In this document: positions 33,421 through 43,767 of the stretch, one piece after another
Numbering within the stretch: position 1 is the first letter of the stretch
Layout: each line of letters opens with the position of its first letter
NCBI RefSeq assembly: GCF_002001045.1
Contig: NZ_MUNR01000004.1
Span: 62,001 to 126,000 of the forward strand
DNA: 64,000 nucleotides
DNA from: Rhodanobacter sp. C01
GTDB lineage: Bacteria > Pseudomonadota > Gammaproteobacteria > Xanthomonadales > Rhodanobacteraceae
Direction of reading: 5' to 3'
Position numbers and translations under genes: made by a program
The notes under the pieces: model-generated
Databases searched by the model: none
What the model was told of the DNA's origin: nothing
Seen by the model: only the letters and a program-made list of their open reading frames with translations

Positions 33421-36114
33421 TCACACGGTCAGCGGATTGGGCTTGTCCTGATCGAGCTTGTATTCCTTGATCGCGCGACTGACGTCCTTGGCGTTGACCT
33501 TGCCGTCCTTCGCCAGTGCAGCCAGTGCGGCATGCGCGATCCAGTAACGATCGACCTCGAAGAACTCGCGCAGATGCGCACGCGTGTCCGACCGGCCGAA
33601 GCCATCGGTGCCGAGCACGGTGTAACGCATGCCATCGGGCATGAACGCGCGGATCTGGTCGGCGAATTCACGCACGTAGTCGGTGGCGGCGATCGCCGGA
33701 CCCTGACGACCGTCGAGCAGGCCGGTGACATACGGCACGCGCTGCTCGGCTTCCGGGTGCAGACGATTCCAGCGCTCGGCATCGAAGCCATCGCGGCGCA
33801 GTTCGATGAAACTGGGGCACGACCAGATGTCGGACTTCACGCCGAAGTCCTTCTCCAGCAGTTCGGCCGCTGCAATCACCTCGCGCAGGATGGTGCCCGA
33901 GCCGAGCAGTTGCACGCGCGGCTCGCCCTTCTTCGGCTTGCCACCGTCCTTGAACAGATACATGCCCTTGATGATGCCTTCTTCGCTGCCCACGGGCAGG
34001 TCGGGATGGCTGTAGTTCTCGTTCATCACGGTGATGTAGTAGTAGATGTCCTCCTGCTCCTGCATCATCCGGCGCGTGCCGTCCTGCAGGACCACCGCGA
34101 CCTCGTACGAGAACGTCGGGTCATACGACTTCACGTTCGGGATCGCGCCGGACATCAGGTGCGAATGACCGTCCTCGTGCTGCAGACCCTCGCCATTGAG
34201 CGTGGTGCGACCGGCGGTGCCGCCGATCAGGAAGCCGCGCGAACGCATGTCGCCGGCCGCCCAGCACAAGTCGCCGATGCGCTGGAAGCCGAACATCGAG
34301 TAGTAGATGAAGAACGGCAGCATCGCCTGGTTGCTGATCGAATAGCTGGTCGCCGCGGCCATCCACGAGGCCATGCCGCCGGCCTCGCTGATGCCCTGCT
34401 GCAGCACCTGGCCCTTCTGGTCTTCGCGGTAGTACAGCAGCTGGTCGGAATCCTGCGGCTTGTACTTCTGGCCGAACGGCGCATAGATGCCGATCTGGCG
34501 GAACATGCCTTCCATGCCGAACGTGCGCGCCTCGTCGGCGACGATCGGCACGACGCGCTCGCCCAGCTGCTTGTCGCGCAGCAGCAGGTTGATGCCACGC
34601 ACCAGCGCCATCGTGGTGGAGATCTCGCGCTCGCCGGTGCCCTTGGTGATCTGCTCGAACGCAGCCAGCTCCGGCGCCTTCAGCTTCGCCTCGGCCGTGC
34701 GCCGGCGCTGCGGCAGGAAGCCGCCGAGCGCCTTGCGACGATCCAGCATGTACTGCACTTCCGGCGAGTCCTTGCCCGGATGGTAGTACGGCACGTCCTT
34801 GAGCTTGTCGTCGCTGATCGGGATCTGGAAACGGTCGCGGAAGTGGCGCACCGCCTCCTCGTCCAGCTTCTTCTGCTGGTGGGTCGGGTTCTGCGACTCG
34901 CCGGCCGCGCCCATGCCGTAACCCTTCACCGTCTTGGCGAGGATCACCGTCGGCATGCCCTTGGTATTCGTCGCCGCGTGGTATGCCGCATAGACCTTGT
35001 GCGGATCATGGCCGCCGCGGTTCAGCCGCCAGATGTCGTCGTCGCTCAAGTTGGCGACCATCTCGCGCGTCTCCGGATACTTGCCGAAGAAATGCTCGCG
35101 CGTATACGCGCCGCCGAACGCCTTGCACGCCTGGTATTCGCCGTCGACGGTTTCCATCATCAGCTTGCGCAGCACGCCCTTGGTGTCGCGCGCCAGGAGT
35201 GGATCCCAGTAGCTGCCCCAGACCAGCTTCAGCGCGTTCCAGCCGGCGCCACGGAACACGCCTTCCAGCTCCTGGATGATCTTGCCGTTGCCGCGCACCG
35301 GGCCGTCGAGACGCTGCAGGTTGCAGTTGATCACGAAGATCAGGTTGTCCAGGCCTTCGCGACCGGCCAGCGAGATCGCACCGAGCGACTCCGGCTCGTC
35401 GGTCTCGCCGTCGCCGAGGAAGCACCAGATCTTGCGGTCGCTCTTTGGCACCAGGCCGCGGTGTTCCAGATACTTGAAGAACTGCGCCTGGTAGATCGCC
35501 TGGATCGGGCCCAGACCCATCGACACCGTCGGCACCTGCCAGTAGTCCGGCATCAACCACGGATGTGGATACGACGACAGCGCGCGCCCCTTGCCGACCA
35601 CTTCCATGCGGAACAGGTCGAGCTGATCCTCGGCCAGACGACCTTCGAGGAACGAGCGCGCATAGATACCCGGGCTGGAGTGGCCCTGATGGAACACCAG
35701 GTCGCCCGGGTGGTCGGCACTCGGCGCGCGCCAGAAATGGTTGAAGCCGACGTCGTACAGCGTCGCGCTCGAAGCGAAGCTGGCGATATGACCACCCAGT
35801 TCGCCCGGCTTGCGATTCGCACGCACCACCATCGCCATCGCGTTCCAGCGGATCAGCGTGCGGATGCGCCATTCCATGGCGGCATCGCCGGACATCTTCG
35901 CCTCATTGCCGGGCGCGATGGTGTTGACGTATTCGGTGGTCGGGTCGAACGGCAAGTAGCCGCCGGAGCGACGTGTGGTATCCACCATCCGTTCCAGCAG
36001 GAAGTGCGCGCGTTCGGTGCCATCGTGCTGGATCACCGCATCGAGCGAATCGACCCACTCGCGGGTTTCGGTGGGGTCGATGTCCTGGTTGAGGATATCG
36101 TCGAGCTGATCCAT
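33421..36114 (-). CDS. aceE: Pyruvate dehydrogenase E1, homodimeric type
   Basis: An 897-residue thiamine-diphosphate enzyme that decarboxylates pyruvate and reductively acetylates the lipoyl domain of AceF. Family marks: GHIASFASSATLYDVGFNHFWRAP and HQGHSSPG in the N-terminal part, the ThDP-binding GDGETDEPES followed by VINCNLQRLDGPV, and an intact C-terminal transketolase-like domain. Length agrees with E. coli AceE (887). The ATG at 36114 has GGAG 8 nt upstream. It stands alone with its own terminator at 33385-33410 instead of in an aceEF-lpd operon; aceF-lpdA lie at 9440-6290. maeB is directly upstream on the same strand. Confidence 0.98.
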   Translation of the reverse strand: MDQLDDILNQDIDPTETREWVDSLDAVIQHDGTERAHFLLERMVDTTRRSGGYLPFDPTTEYVNTIAPGNEAKMSGDAAMEWRIRTLIRWNAMAMVVRANRKPGELGGHIASFASSATLYDVGFNHFWRAPSADHPGDLVFHQGHSSPGIYARSFLEGRLAEDQLDLFRMEVVGKGRALSSYPHPWLMPDYWQVPTVSMGLGPIQAIYQAQFFKYLEHRGLVPKSDRKIWCFLGDGETDEPESLGAISLAGREGLDNLIFVINCNLQRLDGPVRGNGKIIQELEGVFRGAGWNALKLVWGSYWDPLLARDTKGVLRKLMMETVDGEYQACKAFGGAYTREHFFGKYPETREMVANLSDDDIWRLNRGGHDPHKVYAAYHAATNTKGMPTVILAKTVKGYGMGAAGESQNPTHQQKKLDEEAVRHFRDRFQIPISDDKLKDVPYYHPGKDSPEVQYMLDRRKALGGFLPQRRRTAEAKLKAPELAAFEQITKGTGEREISTTMALVRGINLLLRDKQLGERVVPIVADEARTFGMEGMFRQIGIYAPFGQKYKPQDSDQLLYYREDQKGQVLQQGISEAGGMASWMAAATSYSISNQAMLPFFIYYSMFGFQRIGDLCWAAGDMRSRGFLIGGTAGRTTLNGEGLQHEDGHSHLMSGAIPNVKSYDPTFSYEVAVVLQDGTRRMMQEQEDIYYYITVMNENYSHPDLPVGSEEGIIKGMYLFKDGGKPKKGEPRVQLLGSGTILREVIAAAELLEKDFGVKSDIWSCPSFIELRRDGFDAERWNRLHPEAEQRVPYVTGLLDGRQGPAIAATDYVREFADQIRAFMPDGMRYTVLGTDGFGRSDTRAHLREFFEVDRYWIAHAALAALAKDGKVNAKDVSRAIKEYKLDQDKPNPLTV

Positions 36115-36289
36115 TGAAGATTCTCCGCGGCGCCGTTGCGGCGCCAAGCTTGAGGGGACTCCCACCGTCGGGGAAGCGGCAGGGCAACACCTGAGTTTAG
36201 CCGTCGTGGCTCATGAGCGCCAAATGGATGCCCATTCGCAGGCGCACGGAAGGCATGCCGGACTCCTCGCGAGAGCCCGGCGATGCCTG

Positions 36290-38581
36290 TCAGCTGCGGC
36301 GCTCGCCCTGCATGGCGCGAATCTGCGCGTCCACCGCGACGATCGCGGTCATGTTGACCACCCGGCGCGCCGTCGAAGCCGGCGTGAGGATGTGCGCCGG
36401 CTTGTCCAGACCCATCAGGATCGGCCCGATCGCCACGCCATCGGTCATCACCCGCACCATGTTATAGGTGATGTTGGCCGCATCGAGATTCGGCAGCACG
36501 TACAGATTGGCGCGACCGCTCAGCGTGGTGCTGGGGAACATGCGCTGACGCAGCGCCTCGTCCCACGCAGTATCGGCCTGCATTTCACCGTCCATCTCCA
36601 GCTTCGGCATGCGCGACTTCAGGATCTGCCACACCTGGCGCATCTTCGCTGCACTGGGGTTGTCATGGCTGCCGTAGTTGGAGTGCGACAGCAGGGCCAC
36701 CTTCGGCTCGATGCCGAACAGCTTCAGGCGATAGCTGGCCTGCAATGTGGCCTCGGCGATCTGCTCGGCGCTGGGATCGACCTGCACATGGGTGTCGAGG
36801 AAGAACCAGGCACCCTTGTCGTTGATCACGCCGGTCATCGCCGAGGTGCACTGCACGCCCGGATCGAGACCGAACACGCTGCGCAGGTAGCCGAGTTTCT
36901 TGTGGAAACGGCCGACCAGACCGCAGATCATTCCATCCGCCTCGCCGCGCTCGACCATCAGCGCCGAGATCAGCGTGGGCCGCGAACGCAGCAGGTTCTT
37001 CGCCGCTGCCGGCGACACGCCGCGACGCTCGGTCAGCGCGTGGTACTGCTGCCAGTACTCGTTGAAGCGCGGGTCGTTGTCGATATTGGTCAGCTCGAAG
37101 TCGACGCCGGCACGCATGCGCAGGCCAAGCCGCTGGATGCGCGTCTCGATCACATCCGGACGGCCGATCAGGATCGGGAACGCCAGCTTCTCGTCGATCA
37201 CCGTCTGCACCGCGCGCAACACGGTTTCTTCCTCACCCTCGGCGTAGACCACGCGCTTGCGGTCGGCACGGGCACGCTCGTACACCGGCTTCATCAGCAG
37301 ACCGGTGCGATAGATGAACTGACCGAGTTTCTCCTTGTACGCCTCCATGTCGGTGATCGGACGCGTGGCCACGCCGGAATCCATCGCGGCCTGCGCCACT
37401 GCCGGTGCCAGCATCACCAGCAGGCGCGGATCGAAGGGACGCGGAATCAGGTAATCGGCACCGAAGGTCGGCACATCGCCGCCGTAGGCACTGGCCAGAT
37501 CATCGGCCTCCATCCGCGCCAACTCGGCGATGGCGCGCACGCAAGCGGTCTTCATCGCCTCGTTGATGCCGGTCGCACCTACATCCAGCGCGCCACGGAA
37601 GATGTAGGGGAAGCACAGCGCGTTGTTGACCTGGTTCGGATAGTCCGAACGGCCGGTGGCGATGATGCAGTCCGGGCGCACCTTTTGCGCGTCCTCGGGC
37701 GAGATCTCAGGATTCGGATTGGCCAGCGCGAGGATGATCGGCCTGGCCGCCATCGTGGCGACCATCTCCGGCTTCAGTACGCCGCCGGCGGACAGGCCGA
37801 GGAAGATGTCGGTGCCCTCGACGATCTCGGCCAGCGTGCGCTTGGTGGTGTCGCGCGCGTAACGCTGCTTGTCCGGATCCATCTGGTCGCGGCCGGTATA
37901 AAGCACGCCCTCGCGATCGTAGGCGAGGATGTGTTCCGGCTTCAGCCCCAGCGCCACCAGCATGTCGAGGCAGGCAATGCCGGCGGCGCCAGCGCCGGCC
38001 GTGGCCAGCTTCACGTCCTCGATCTTCTTGCCTACCACTTCCAGCGCATTGACCACAGCGGCACCGACGATGATCGCGGTGCCATGCTGGTCATCGTGGA
38101 ATACCGGGATCTTCATCCGCTCGCGCAGCTTGCGCTCGACGATGAAGCACTCCGGCGCCTTGATGTCTTCGAGATTGATGCCGCCGAAGGTCGGCTCCAT
38201 CGCCGCGATGATGTCGACCAGCTTGTCCGGATCGCGCTCGTTCAACTCGATGTCGAACACGTCGATGCCGGCGAATTTCTGGAACAGCACGCCCTTGCCT
38301 TCCATCACCGGCTTGCCGGCCAACGGACCGATGTCGCCCAAGCCCAGCACCGCCGTGCCGTTGGTGATCACCCCCACCAGGTTGCCGCGCGCAGTCATCT
38401 CGCTGGCCGCGTTGGGATCCGCGACGATCGCCTCGCAGGCATAGGCCACACCCGGCGAATAGGCCAGGGCGAGATCGCGCTGGGTCACCATCGGCTTGGT
38501 CGCGGTGACCTTGATCTTGCCGGGGCGGGAGTGGCGGTGGTATTCGAGCGCAGCTAGGCGAAGGTCTTCTGGGGTTTCCAT
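36290..38581 (-). CDS. maeB: NADP-dependent malic enzyme, MaeB type (malic + phosphotransacetylase-like domain)
   Basis: A 763-residue bifunctional-looking enzyme. The malic domain (1-430) has [10 protein letters not shown] with the catalytic Tyr, the divalent-metal region [10 protein letters not shown] and NAD(P)-binding GAGAAGIAC. The C-terminal half (about 440-760) resembles phosphate acetyltransferase ([21 protein letters not shown]-like [14 protein letters not shown]), which in MaeB is regulatory rather than catalytic. It converts malate to pyruvate plus NADPH, feeding the adjacent pyruvate dehydrogenase E1. The METPEDLRL start gives the normal family length; longer frames are not supported by a ribosome-binding site. 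Confidence 0.97.
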   Translation of the reverse strand: METPEDLRLAALEYHRHSRPGKIKVTATKPMVTQRDLALAYSPGVAYACEAIVADPNAASEMTARGNLVGVITNGTAVLGLGDIGPLAGKPVMEGKGVLFQKFAGIDVFDIELNERDPDKLVDIIAAMEPTFGGINLEDIKAPECFIVERKLRERMKIPVFHDDQHGTAIIVGAAVVNALEVVGKKIEDVKLATAGAGAAGIACLDMLVALGLKPEHILAYDREGVLYTGRDQMDPDKQRYARDTTKRTLAEIVEGTDIFLGLSAGGVLKPEMVATMAARPIILALANPNPEISPEDAQKVRPDCIIATGRSDYPNQVNNALCFPYIFRGALDVGATGINEAMKTACVRAIAELARMEADDLASAYGGDVPTFGADYLIPRPFDPRLLVMLAPAVAQAAMDSGVATRPITDMEAYKEKLGQFIYRTGLLMKPVYERARADRKRVVYAEGEEETVLRAVQTVIDEKLAFPILIGRPDVIETRIQRLGLRMRAGVDFELTNIDNDPRFNEYWQQYHALTERRGVSPAAAKNLLRSRPTLISALMVERGEADGMICGLVGRFHKKLGYLRSVFGLDPGVQCTSAMTGVINDKGAWFFLDTHVQVDPSAEQIAEATLQASYRLKLFGIEPKVALLSHSNYGSHDNPSAAKMRQVWQILKSRMPKLEMDGEMQADTAWDEALRQRMFPSTTLSGRANLYVLPNLDAANITYNMVRVMTDGVAIGPILMGLDKPAHILTPASTARRVVNMTAIVAVDAQIRAMQGERRS

Positions 38582-38698
38582 GGGATCGCTGGAAATGGGG
38601 GGAGGGATGGCCACGGCGGGCGCAACCGGCATGTTAGCACCGGCCCCGACTGCGCCGGACCGCACCACCGGTGTTGCTGGGTTACGGCCGCGGCACGT

Positions 38699-39988
38699 TT
38701 ACAGGCCCAGCGACAGTTCATCGGCATCCACACGGTTCATGTGGATGCCGTTGATGAAGACCGAGAAAGCCAGCTTGCCGGCCAGTCCGTGCACATGCTG
38801 CATCCATGGCGGCAGCCAGCGCGGCGGCACGATCGCCCCGGATTCGAAATGCGGCTGCAATGCGATCACGTCGTGCAGGGTCAGCTTGCCGGCAAACAGG
38901 TGGCGCAACAGGTCCATCCGTTGCTGCCTGAACGCCCAGCGGAAAAACGTGTGCACGGTGAGCAGGCCGGACAGGTAGACGTTGTCCTTGGCAAAGACCG
39001 CGCCGCCGCTTGGCGGCACGCCGCGGAATACCCGCTGGGCGGAGTGGAAACTGTCCGCCACGTTCTGCCCGCAAGCGCTGAAATACTTGTAGACCTCGAC
39101 GAAATCGGCGCCGTTCAGCGCCATGTCGATCGCCAGGATGCGCAGGCTGATGCGCTTGAGCCGGGCAATGTCGATCGCCCCGGACATCAGTTCGGCGAAT
39201 ACCGCGAGCCCCTCCTGCGTCGCGGTGACCCGTGGAGAGGTACGCGCCAGCGAGGCCAGCAGCGGTTGCTGGCGACCGTTCAATGCGGTCAGCGAGTGCA
39301 CGAAGGCCTCGTGGGCAAGCAGCTGGTGACGGTCGTACTCGCTGAAGCTGGTACCGCCACGCAGACGGATGCGGGTGGCGCCGGCGGCCGCCTTGGCAGT
39401 GAGTTCGGGATCGACCTCGACCTTGATCAGGCCGGCACCGAAAAATGCATCGAGTGTGGTCGCCAGCTCGTTGCGCAGTTGGTCGGCCGGCATCTCCACG
39501 CTGCTGTCGTCCGCCAGCAGATCGGCACCCAGTTCGTCGGACAGCTCGACGAAGTAACGTGCAGCATCGAGATTGCTGCGCTGGCTGCCGGGAATCAGAT
39601 CGCCCGGCTTGCCGTACAGCGCAATCGATGGCGCCGTGATGCCCGAAGTGCCCACGGCCTCCAGCATCTCGGCCGCGACACGCCACGATTCGGCAGTACG
39701 ACGCAGGTAGTCACCGATCGGATCGGTGCCCGACGGACCACCGTCGCCGGCTTCACGCTCGATCGCCTCCAGCTCGGCGCGCGCGACGCCAAGATCGGGT
39801 CGCGCGTAGGTCACATCGGGCAACGCGAACCGGCCTTGGCCATAGGCCGCAATCATGCGGTCCTCCAGCGAGGCTGGCCATGCCACCGTCGGCAGGATGC
39901 GAATACCCTTCACCGCCGCCAGCAGGCGCTGGTCGAGCACGGCGTAACGCTGCAGTTCGGGCGCAACAGTGCTGGCTGGCGTGCTCAT
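38699..39988 (-). CDS. DUF1704 QEGLA-motif metalloprotein
   Basis: A 429-residue protein with the family's zinc-peptidase-like signature: HEAFVH (H226, E227, H231) and TQEGLAVFAELMSG (Q258-E259-G260-L261-A262). This is the DUF1704 or 'flavohemoglobin expression-modulating QEGLA motif' family, which is related to the MATCAP tyrosine carboxypeptidases of eukaryotes. The bacterial substrate is unknown. Its ATG overlaps the stop of the upstream small membrane-protein gene (ATGA), so the two are coupled. No signal peptide, hence cytosolic. Confidence 0.88.
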   Translation of the reverse strand: MSTPASTVAPELQRYAVLDQRLLAAVKGIRILPTVAWPASLEDRMIAAYGQGRFALPDVTYARPDLGVARAELEAIEREAGDGGPSGTDPIGDYLRRTAESWRVAAEMLEAVGTSGITAPSIALYGKPGDLIPGSQRSNLDAARYFVELSDELGADLLADDSSVEMPADQLRNELATTLDAFFGAGLIKVEVDPELTAKAAAGATRIRLRGGTSFSEYDRHQLLAHEAFVHSLTALNGRQQPLLASLARTSPRVTATQEGLAVFAELMSGAIDIARLKRISLRILAIDMALNGADFVEVYKYFSACGQNVADSFHSAQRVFRGVPPSGGAVFAKDNVYLSGLLTVHTFFRWAFRQQRMDLLRHLFAGKLTLHDVIALQPHFESGAIVPPRWLPPWMQHVHGLAGKLAFSVFINGIHMNRVDADELSLGL

Positions 39989-40473
39989 CGCGCAGCCCCG
40001 CGCAGGGCGTCCACGCGCTGGATCAGCTCGATGGCGATCGGGTCGGGCCTGAACGCCGCCAGGAAACTGCGCGGACTGGCCGGAATGAAGGTGAGGTTGC
40101 GGCCGAAACGCGAGTCGGTGCGCAGCATCACGGTGACGCGGCGCGGGTTGGTCATCGTGGTGGCGTTGACGTTCATCACGTCGCCCAGCGCCACTCGGAT
40201 TTTCTCGCCACGGTTTTTCACCACCAGCCAGTCGCCGTCCAGCCAGACTTCGTCCAGCAGGTCATGCAGCAGGGTGCGATAAAGCACGAGCATGACGCCG
40301 ACCATGAACAGCGGCATCAGCACCAGCGGAAAGAAGGGTGGCGAGTGTTCGTCCGTAGCGGCATGGGTCGCCGCCCAGAACTGCAGGCCGAAGACGGTCA
40401 GCACAAAGCCGATCCACAGCACCGGAAAGACCCGCTTGTAGAAAAACGTAAGCGACGATGACAACCGACGCAT
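39985..40473 (-). CDS. Small membrane protein coupled to DUF1704
   Basis: A 162-residue protein: two hydrophobic helices (about 15-33 VFPVLWIGFVLTVFGLQFW and 48-66 FPLVLMPLFMVGVMLVLY) followed by a soluble domain (DEVWLDGDWLVVKNRGEKIRVALGDVMNVNATTMTNPRRVTVMLRT) that resembles a PH-like bacterial domain. The start MRRLSSSL at 40473 is chosen by hydropathy; a longer frame to 40569 adds no recognisable sequence. Stop overlaps the DUF1704 start by 4 bp. I do not recognise a named family. Confidence 0.75.
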   Translation of the reverse strand: MRRLSSSLTFFYKRVFPVLWIGFVLTVFGLQFWAATHAATDEHSPPFFPLVLMPLFMVGVMLVLYRTLLHDLLDEVWLDGDWLVVKNRGEKIRVALGDVMNVNATTMTNPRRVTVMLRTDSRFGRNLTFIPASPRSFLAAFRPDPIAIELIQRVDALRGAAR

Positions 40474-40565
40474 GCCTGCATCCCCGAGCAACGATGCCGC
40501 GATACTAGATGCTTTGCAGCGCGCCGTGCACAGGCCCGGGAGCCACTGATCCTCCCAAGCAGCAA

Positions 40566-41621
40566 TCAATCCCGTTCGCGCTGCCCGCGGTGACCGTGTG
40601 GACGCTCGATGGGCCGGCCGCCGCGCTGCCGGCGCAGGCGTGCTTCCAGCGTCGCCGCCTGTTCCTCGCGCTCATCGTGCAGCTTGAGGTAGTTTCGCCA
40701 GCGGTCCGGTGCCAGCTCGCCGGTATCCAGCGCCACCTGCACCGCGCAGCCCGGTTCGCTGCCATGACCACAGTCGGCGAAGCGGCACCCCTCGGCCAGT
40801 GCCTCGATATCCGCAAACAGGTCGAGGTTTTCCTCGCCGGTGAGCTTGAGCTCGCGCATGCCGGGCGTGTCGATCAGGCAGCCGCCGCTGGGCAGCTGCA
40901 GCAGCGCACGATGGGTGGTGGTGTGGCGACCCCGGCTGTCATGGCTGCGCACCTCGGCGGTGGCCATGCGTGCGGTGCCGAGCAGGGTATTGGTCAGGGT
41001 GGATTTGCCGGCACCGGACGAACCGACCAGCACGGCACTGTCGCCCGGCTGCAGGTATGGCGCCAGCTCGGCCACGCTGGCTGGATCCTTGCCATTCAGT
41101 GGGTGGATCGGTGTGCCGACGGGCAGCCGCACGCGCAGCGCCTCGATCTGCGCGGCCGCGTCCTCGCGCGTGTCGAGCTTGCTCAGCAGCACCACGGGCT
41201 GTGCACCGGAATCCTCGGTCAGCGACAGATATCGCTCGATCCGTGCCGGGTTGAAGTCTCCGTCCAGCCCGGTCAGTACCAGTACGTAGTCGATATTCGT
41301 GGCGATCAGCTGACGCTCGTAGCGTTCGCCGGCCGCCGCGCGCGACAACACCGTGCGGCGCGGTGCCACGCTGACGATATGCGGTGGCGTACCGCTCTCC
41401 ACTTCGACGAAATCGCCGACCACCGGTCGCTCGGCGGGGTCGATGCCGCGCTTGAGGAAACGCCCGTCGGGCTGCGCCCCGAACAGGGTCTCGCCGTCAT
41501 GCAGCTCGTAGCCGGCACGATGCTGGGCCACGACCCGCGCCAGCCGCAGGCCGGCGGCCGGCAGCACCTCACCACGCCAGCCGATGCGCCGCAGGCGTTC
41601 GATCGTTTCGGCATCACTCAT
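40566..41621 (-). CDS. rsgA: Ribosome small-subunit-dependent GTPase RsgA
   Basis: A 351-residue circularly permuted GTPase that checks maturation of the 30S decoding centre. An N-terminal OB-fold (1-100) precedes the permuted G domain with G4 LSKLD (146-150), G1 GSSGAGKST (200-208), G2-region GRHTTTHR and G3 DTPG (251-254). The C-terminal zinc domain has C279, C284, H286 and C292. The last 30 residues are basic (RLRRQRGGRPIERPHGHRGQRERD), longer than in E. coli, possibly an extra RNA-binding tail. Upstream of, and on the same strand as, the coupled membrane protein/DUF1704 pair. Confidence 0.97.
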   Translation of the reverse strand: MSDAETIERLRRIGWRGEVLPAAGLRLARVVAQHRAGYELHDGETLFGAQPDGRFLKRGIDPAERPVVGDFVEVESGTPPHIVSVAPRRTVLSRAAAGERYERQLIATNIDYVLVLTGLDGDFNPARIERYLSLTEDSGAQPVVLLSKLDTREDAAAQIEALRVRLPVGTPIHPLNGKDPASVAELAPYLQPGDSAVLVGSSGAGKSTLTNTLLGTARMATAEVRSHDSRGRHTTTHRALLQLPSGGCLIDTPGMRELKLTGEENLDLFADIEALAEGCRFADCGHGSEPGCAVQVALDTGELAPDRWRNYLKLHDEREEQAATLEARLRRQRGGRPIERPHGHRGQRERD

Positions 41622-41786
41622 TCGGGGGAATCGGTGGGCACGGTCCGGCGATTATGCCCTGCCCGCGCATGGCCCGCCGATGAACCGGGATTTGCCACGG
41701 ATGACGCTCGCGCTGCACTGCATCACGCTGCTAGCATCGGTCTGCCGGTGCTGATGCCGGTCCCAGACTACTGAAGGATGCCGGCG

Positions 41787-43028
41787 TTGGCCTCGATCAC
41801 ACCCAGTGCGCACCTGGCGGACGTGCGCTATGAAATCCGTGGCGCCCTGACCAGGCGCGCTCGCGAACTGGAGGCTGCCGGCCTCGACATCATCAAGCTC
41901 AACATCGGCAATCCCGGCCGCTACGGTTTCGAGGCACCCGCCCATCTGCGCGAAGCGATTGCCAGCCATCTGCATGAGAGCGAGGCCTACGGCCACGAAC
42001 AGGGGCTGGAAGCCGCCCGCGAAGCAATCGCGGCGCAGCAGCGCGCACGCGGCGCCAAGGGCGTCGAGCCGGAACGCATCTTCATCGGGAACGGCGTCAG
42101 CGAGCTGATCGACCTCAGCCTGCGCGCCTTGCTGCAACCCGGCGACGAAGTGCTGCTGCCGAGCCCGGACTATCCGCTGTGGAGCGCCGCGACGATCCTC
42201 AACGGCGGCCAGCCACGCTACTATCACTGTCTTGCCAGTCACGACCACCTGCCGGATCCCGACGAGATCGAGGCGCTGGTCACCCCACGCACCCGTGCAC
42301 TGGTGTTGATCAATCCGAACAATCCGACCGGCGCGGTATATCCGCGCGCGCTGCTTGAACGCCTCGTGGCGATCGCGGCGCGACACCGCCTGCTGCTGCT
42401 CGCCGACGAGATCTACGACGAGATCCTCTATGACGGCGCGAGTTTCCAGCCATTGGCCAAGGTTGCCGGCGAGCTGCCCTGCCTCAGCTTCGGCGGCCTG
42501 TCCAAGGTGCATCGCGCCTGCGGCTACCGGGTCGGCTGGATGAGCCTGTCCGGCGATCCGGCACGCAGCACGGCCTACCGCGATGCGTTGCAACTGCTTG
42601 CCGCATTGCGGCTGTGCGCCAACGTCACCGCGCAATGGGCAGTGCTGCCGGCGCTGCAGGACGCGCCGACGATCGGCACGCTGACCCGCTCCGGCGGCCG
42701 CCTGCACGAGGCCCGCCGCGTAGTGGTGCAGTCCGTCGCCGCCAGCGAGTATCTGGAACTGGTCGCACCGGCAGGTGCCTTGTATGCGTTTCCGCAGGTG
42801 CGTGCCGACCGCTTTGCAACCTTCGACGACGAAACGTTCGCCTTGCGCTTGCTGGAGGAGGAATCGGTGCTGGTGGTTCCCGGTACCAGCTTCAACGTGC
42901 CGCACAGCCGTCACTTCCGCCTGACCCTGCTGCCGCCACATGCGCAATTGCGCGAGGTGTTCGTGCGGATCGAGCGGGTGCTGTCGCGGATGGCGCGGGA
43001 GCAGTCCCCGCACGCCGCGGTGGCGTGA
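41787..43028 (+). CDS. alaA: AlaA-type alanine/glutamate-pyruvate aminotransferase
   Basis: A 413-residue fold-type-I PLP enzyme. Conserved blocks match E. coli AlaA closely: DIIKLNIGNPGRYGFEAP, IFIGNGVSELIDLSLRALL, SPDYPLWSAA, NPNNPTGAVY, LADEIYDEILYDG and the Schiff-base lysine in FGGLSKVHRACGYRVGW. The likely start is TTG at 41787, 8 nt after AAGGA; an ATG at 41778 sits directly against that site, so is less likely. It makes alanine from pyruvate and glutamate. Followed after 19 bp by the esterase gene. Confidence 0.93.
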   Translation: MASITPSAHLADVRYEIRGALTRRARELEAAGLDIIKLNIGNPGRYGFEAPAHLREAIASHLHESEAYGHEQGLEAAREAIAAQQRARGAKGVEPERIFIGNGVSELIDLSLRALLQPGDEVLLPSPDYPLWSAATILNGGQPRYYHCLASHDHLPDPDEIEALVTPRTRALVLINPNNPTGAVYPRALLERLVAIAARHRLLLLADEIYDEILYDGASFQPLAKVAGELPCLSFGGLSKVHRACGYRVGWMSLSGDPARSTAYRDALQLLAALRLCANVTAQWAVLPALQDAPTIGTLTRSGGRLHEARRVVVQSVAASEYLELVAPAGALYAFPQVRADRFATFDDETFALRLLEEESVLVVPGTSFNVPHSRHFRLTLLPPHAQLREVFVRIERVLSRMAREQSPHAAVA

Positions 43029-43047
43029 GCCACCCCTGGCGAAGCGC

Positions 43048-43671
43048 ATGATGCCTGCCGCCCACACACCGCATTACCTCGCCCTGGGTGATTCCTACAC
43101 CATCGGCGAAGCCGTGGCCGCCGACCGGCGCTGGCCAGCCGTGCTGGTGCAGCGCCTGCGCCAGGCCGGGGTGGTGATCGACGACCCGCAGATCATCGCC
43201 GTCACCGGCTGGACCACGGACGAGCTGGCGCAAGGCATGGACGAAGCGACGCTTGCCCCGCCCTACGATCTGGTCACCCTGCAGATCGGCGTCAACAACC
43301 AGTATCGCGGCCGGGCGGCAGACGAGTACCGCCAGCAGTTCGCCAGCCTGCTGGCACGCGCCATCGCCCTCGCCGGCCACCGCGCCGCGCGTGTCGTCGT
43401 CGTATCGATCCCGGACTGGGGAGTTACCCGTTTCGCGCGCGAGCAGGACCGCGACAGCGCTCGCATCGCCAGCGAACTGGACAGCTACAACGCGATTGCC
43501 CGCGACGAGGTCGCGCGCATCGGCGCGCATTTCGTGGACATCACCGGCATCTCGCGCCAATCCCCCCTGCTCGTCGCCGACGACGGCCTGCATCCCTCGG
43601 CCGCGCAATATGCGTTATGGGTCGATGCGATCCTGCCCGTGGTGCGGACGGCGCTGCAGCCGTCACACTGA
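43048..43671 (+). CDS. SGNH/GDSL-family esterase
   Basis: A 207-residue hydrolase: block I ALGDSYTIGE with the catalytic Ser, block II (TGWTTDELAQG), block III GVNNQYRG with the oxyanion Asn, and block V DGLHPS with the Asp-His pair. No signal peptide, so probably cytosolic. Acts on esters; TesA-type lysophospholipase or acyl-thioesterase activity is possible. The ATG is 20 bp after the alaA stop, so the two probably form an operon. Two tandem ATG codons occur at the start. Confidence 0.9.
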   Translation: MMPAAHTPHYLALGDSYTIGEAVAADRRWPAVLVQRLRQAGVVIDDPQIIAVTGWTTDELAQGMDEATLAPPYDLVTLQIGVNNQYRGRAADEYRQQFASLLARAIALAGHRAARVVVVSIPDWGVTRFAREQDRDSARIASELDSYNAIARDEVARIGAHFVDITGISRQSPLLVADDGLHPSAAQYALWVDAILPVVRTALQPSH

Positions 43672-43767
43672 CCCGCTCCACGGCAACCGTCCTGCAACCT
43701 GTTCGCCATCCCTCGGTGACCTTGCGCCTGCAAACTGCAGCCCCGGCATCCACCGGGAGTACGCGCC

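Noticed and set aside
33340..36117. A 925-codon open frame on the plus strand
   Set aside because: It is antisense to aceE, which has full-length pyruvate dehydrogenase E1 homology. The shadow frame has no domain signal.
36206..38557. A 783-codon open frame on the plus strand
   Set aside because: Antisense to maeB, with low-complexity His/Arg/Ala composition and no recognisable domain.
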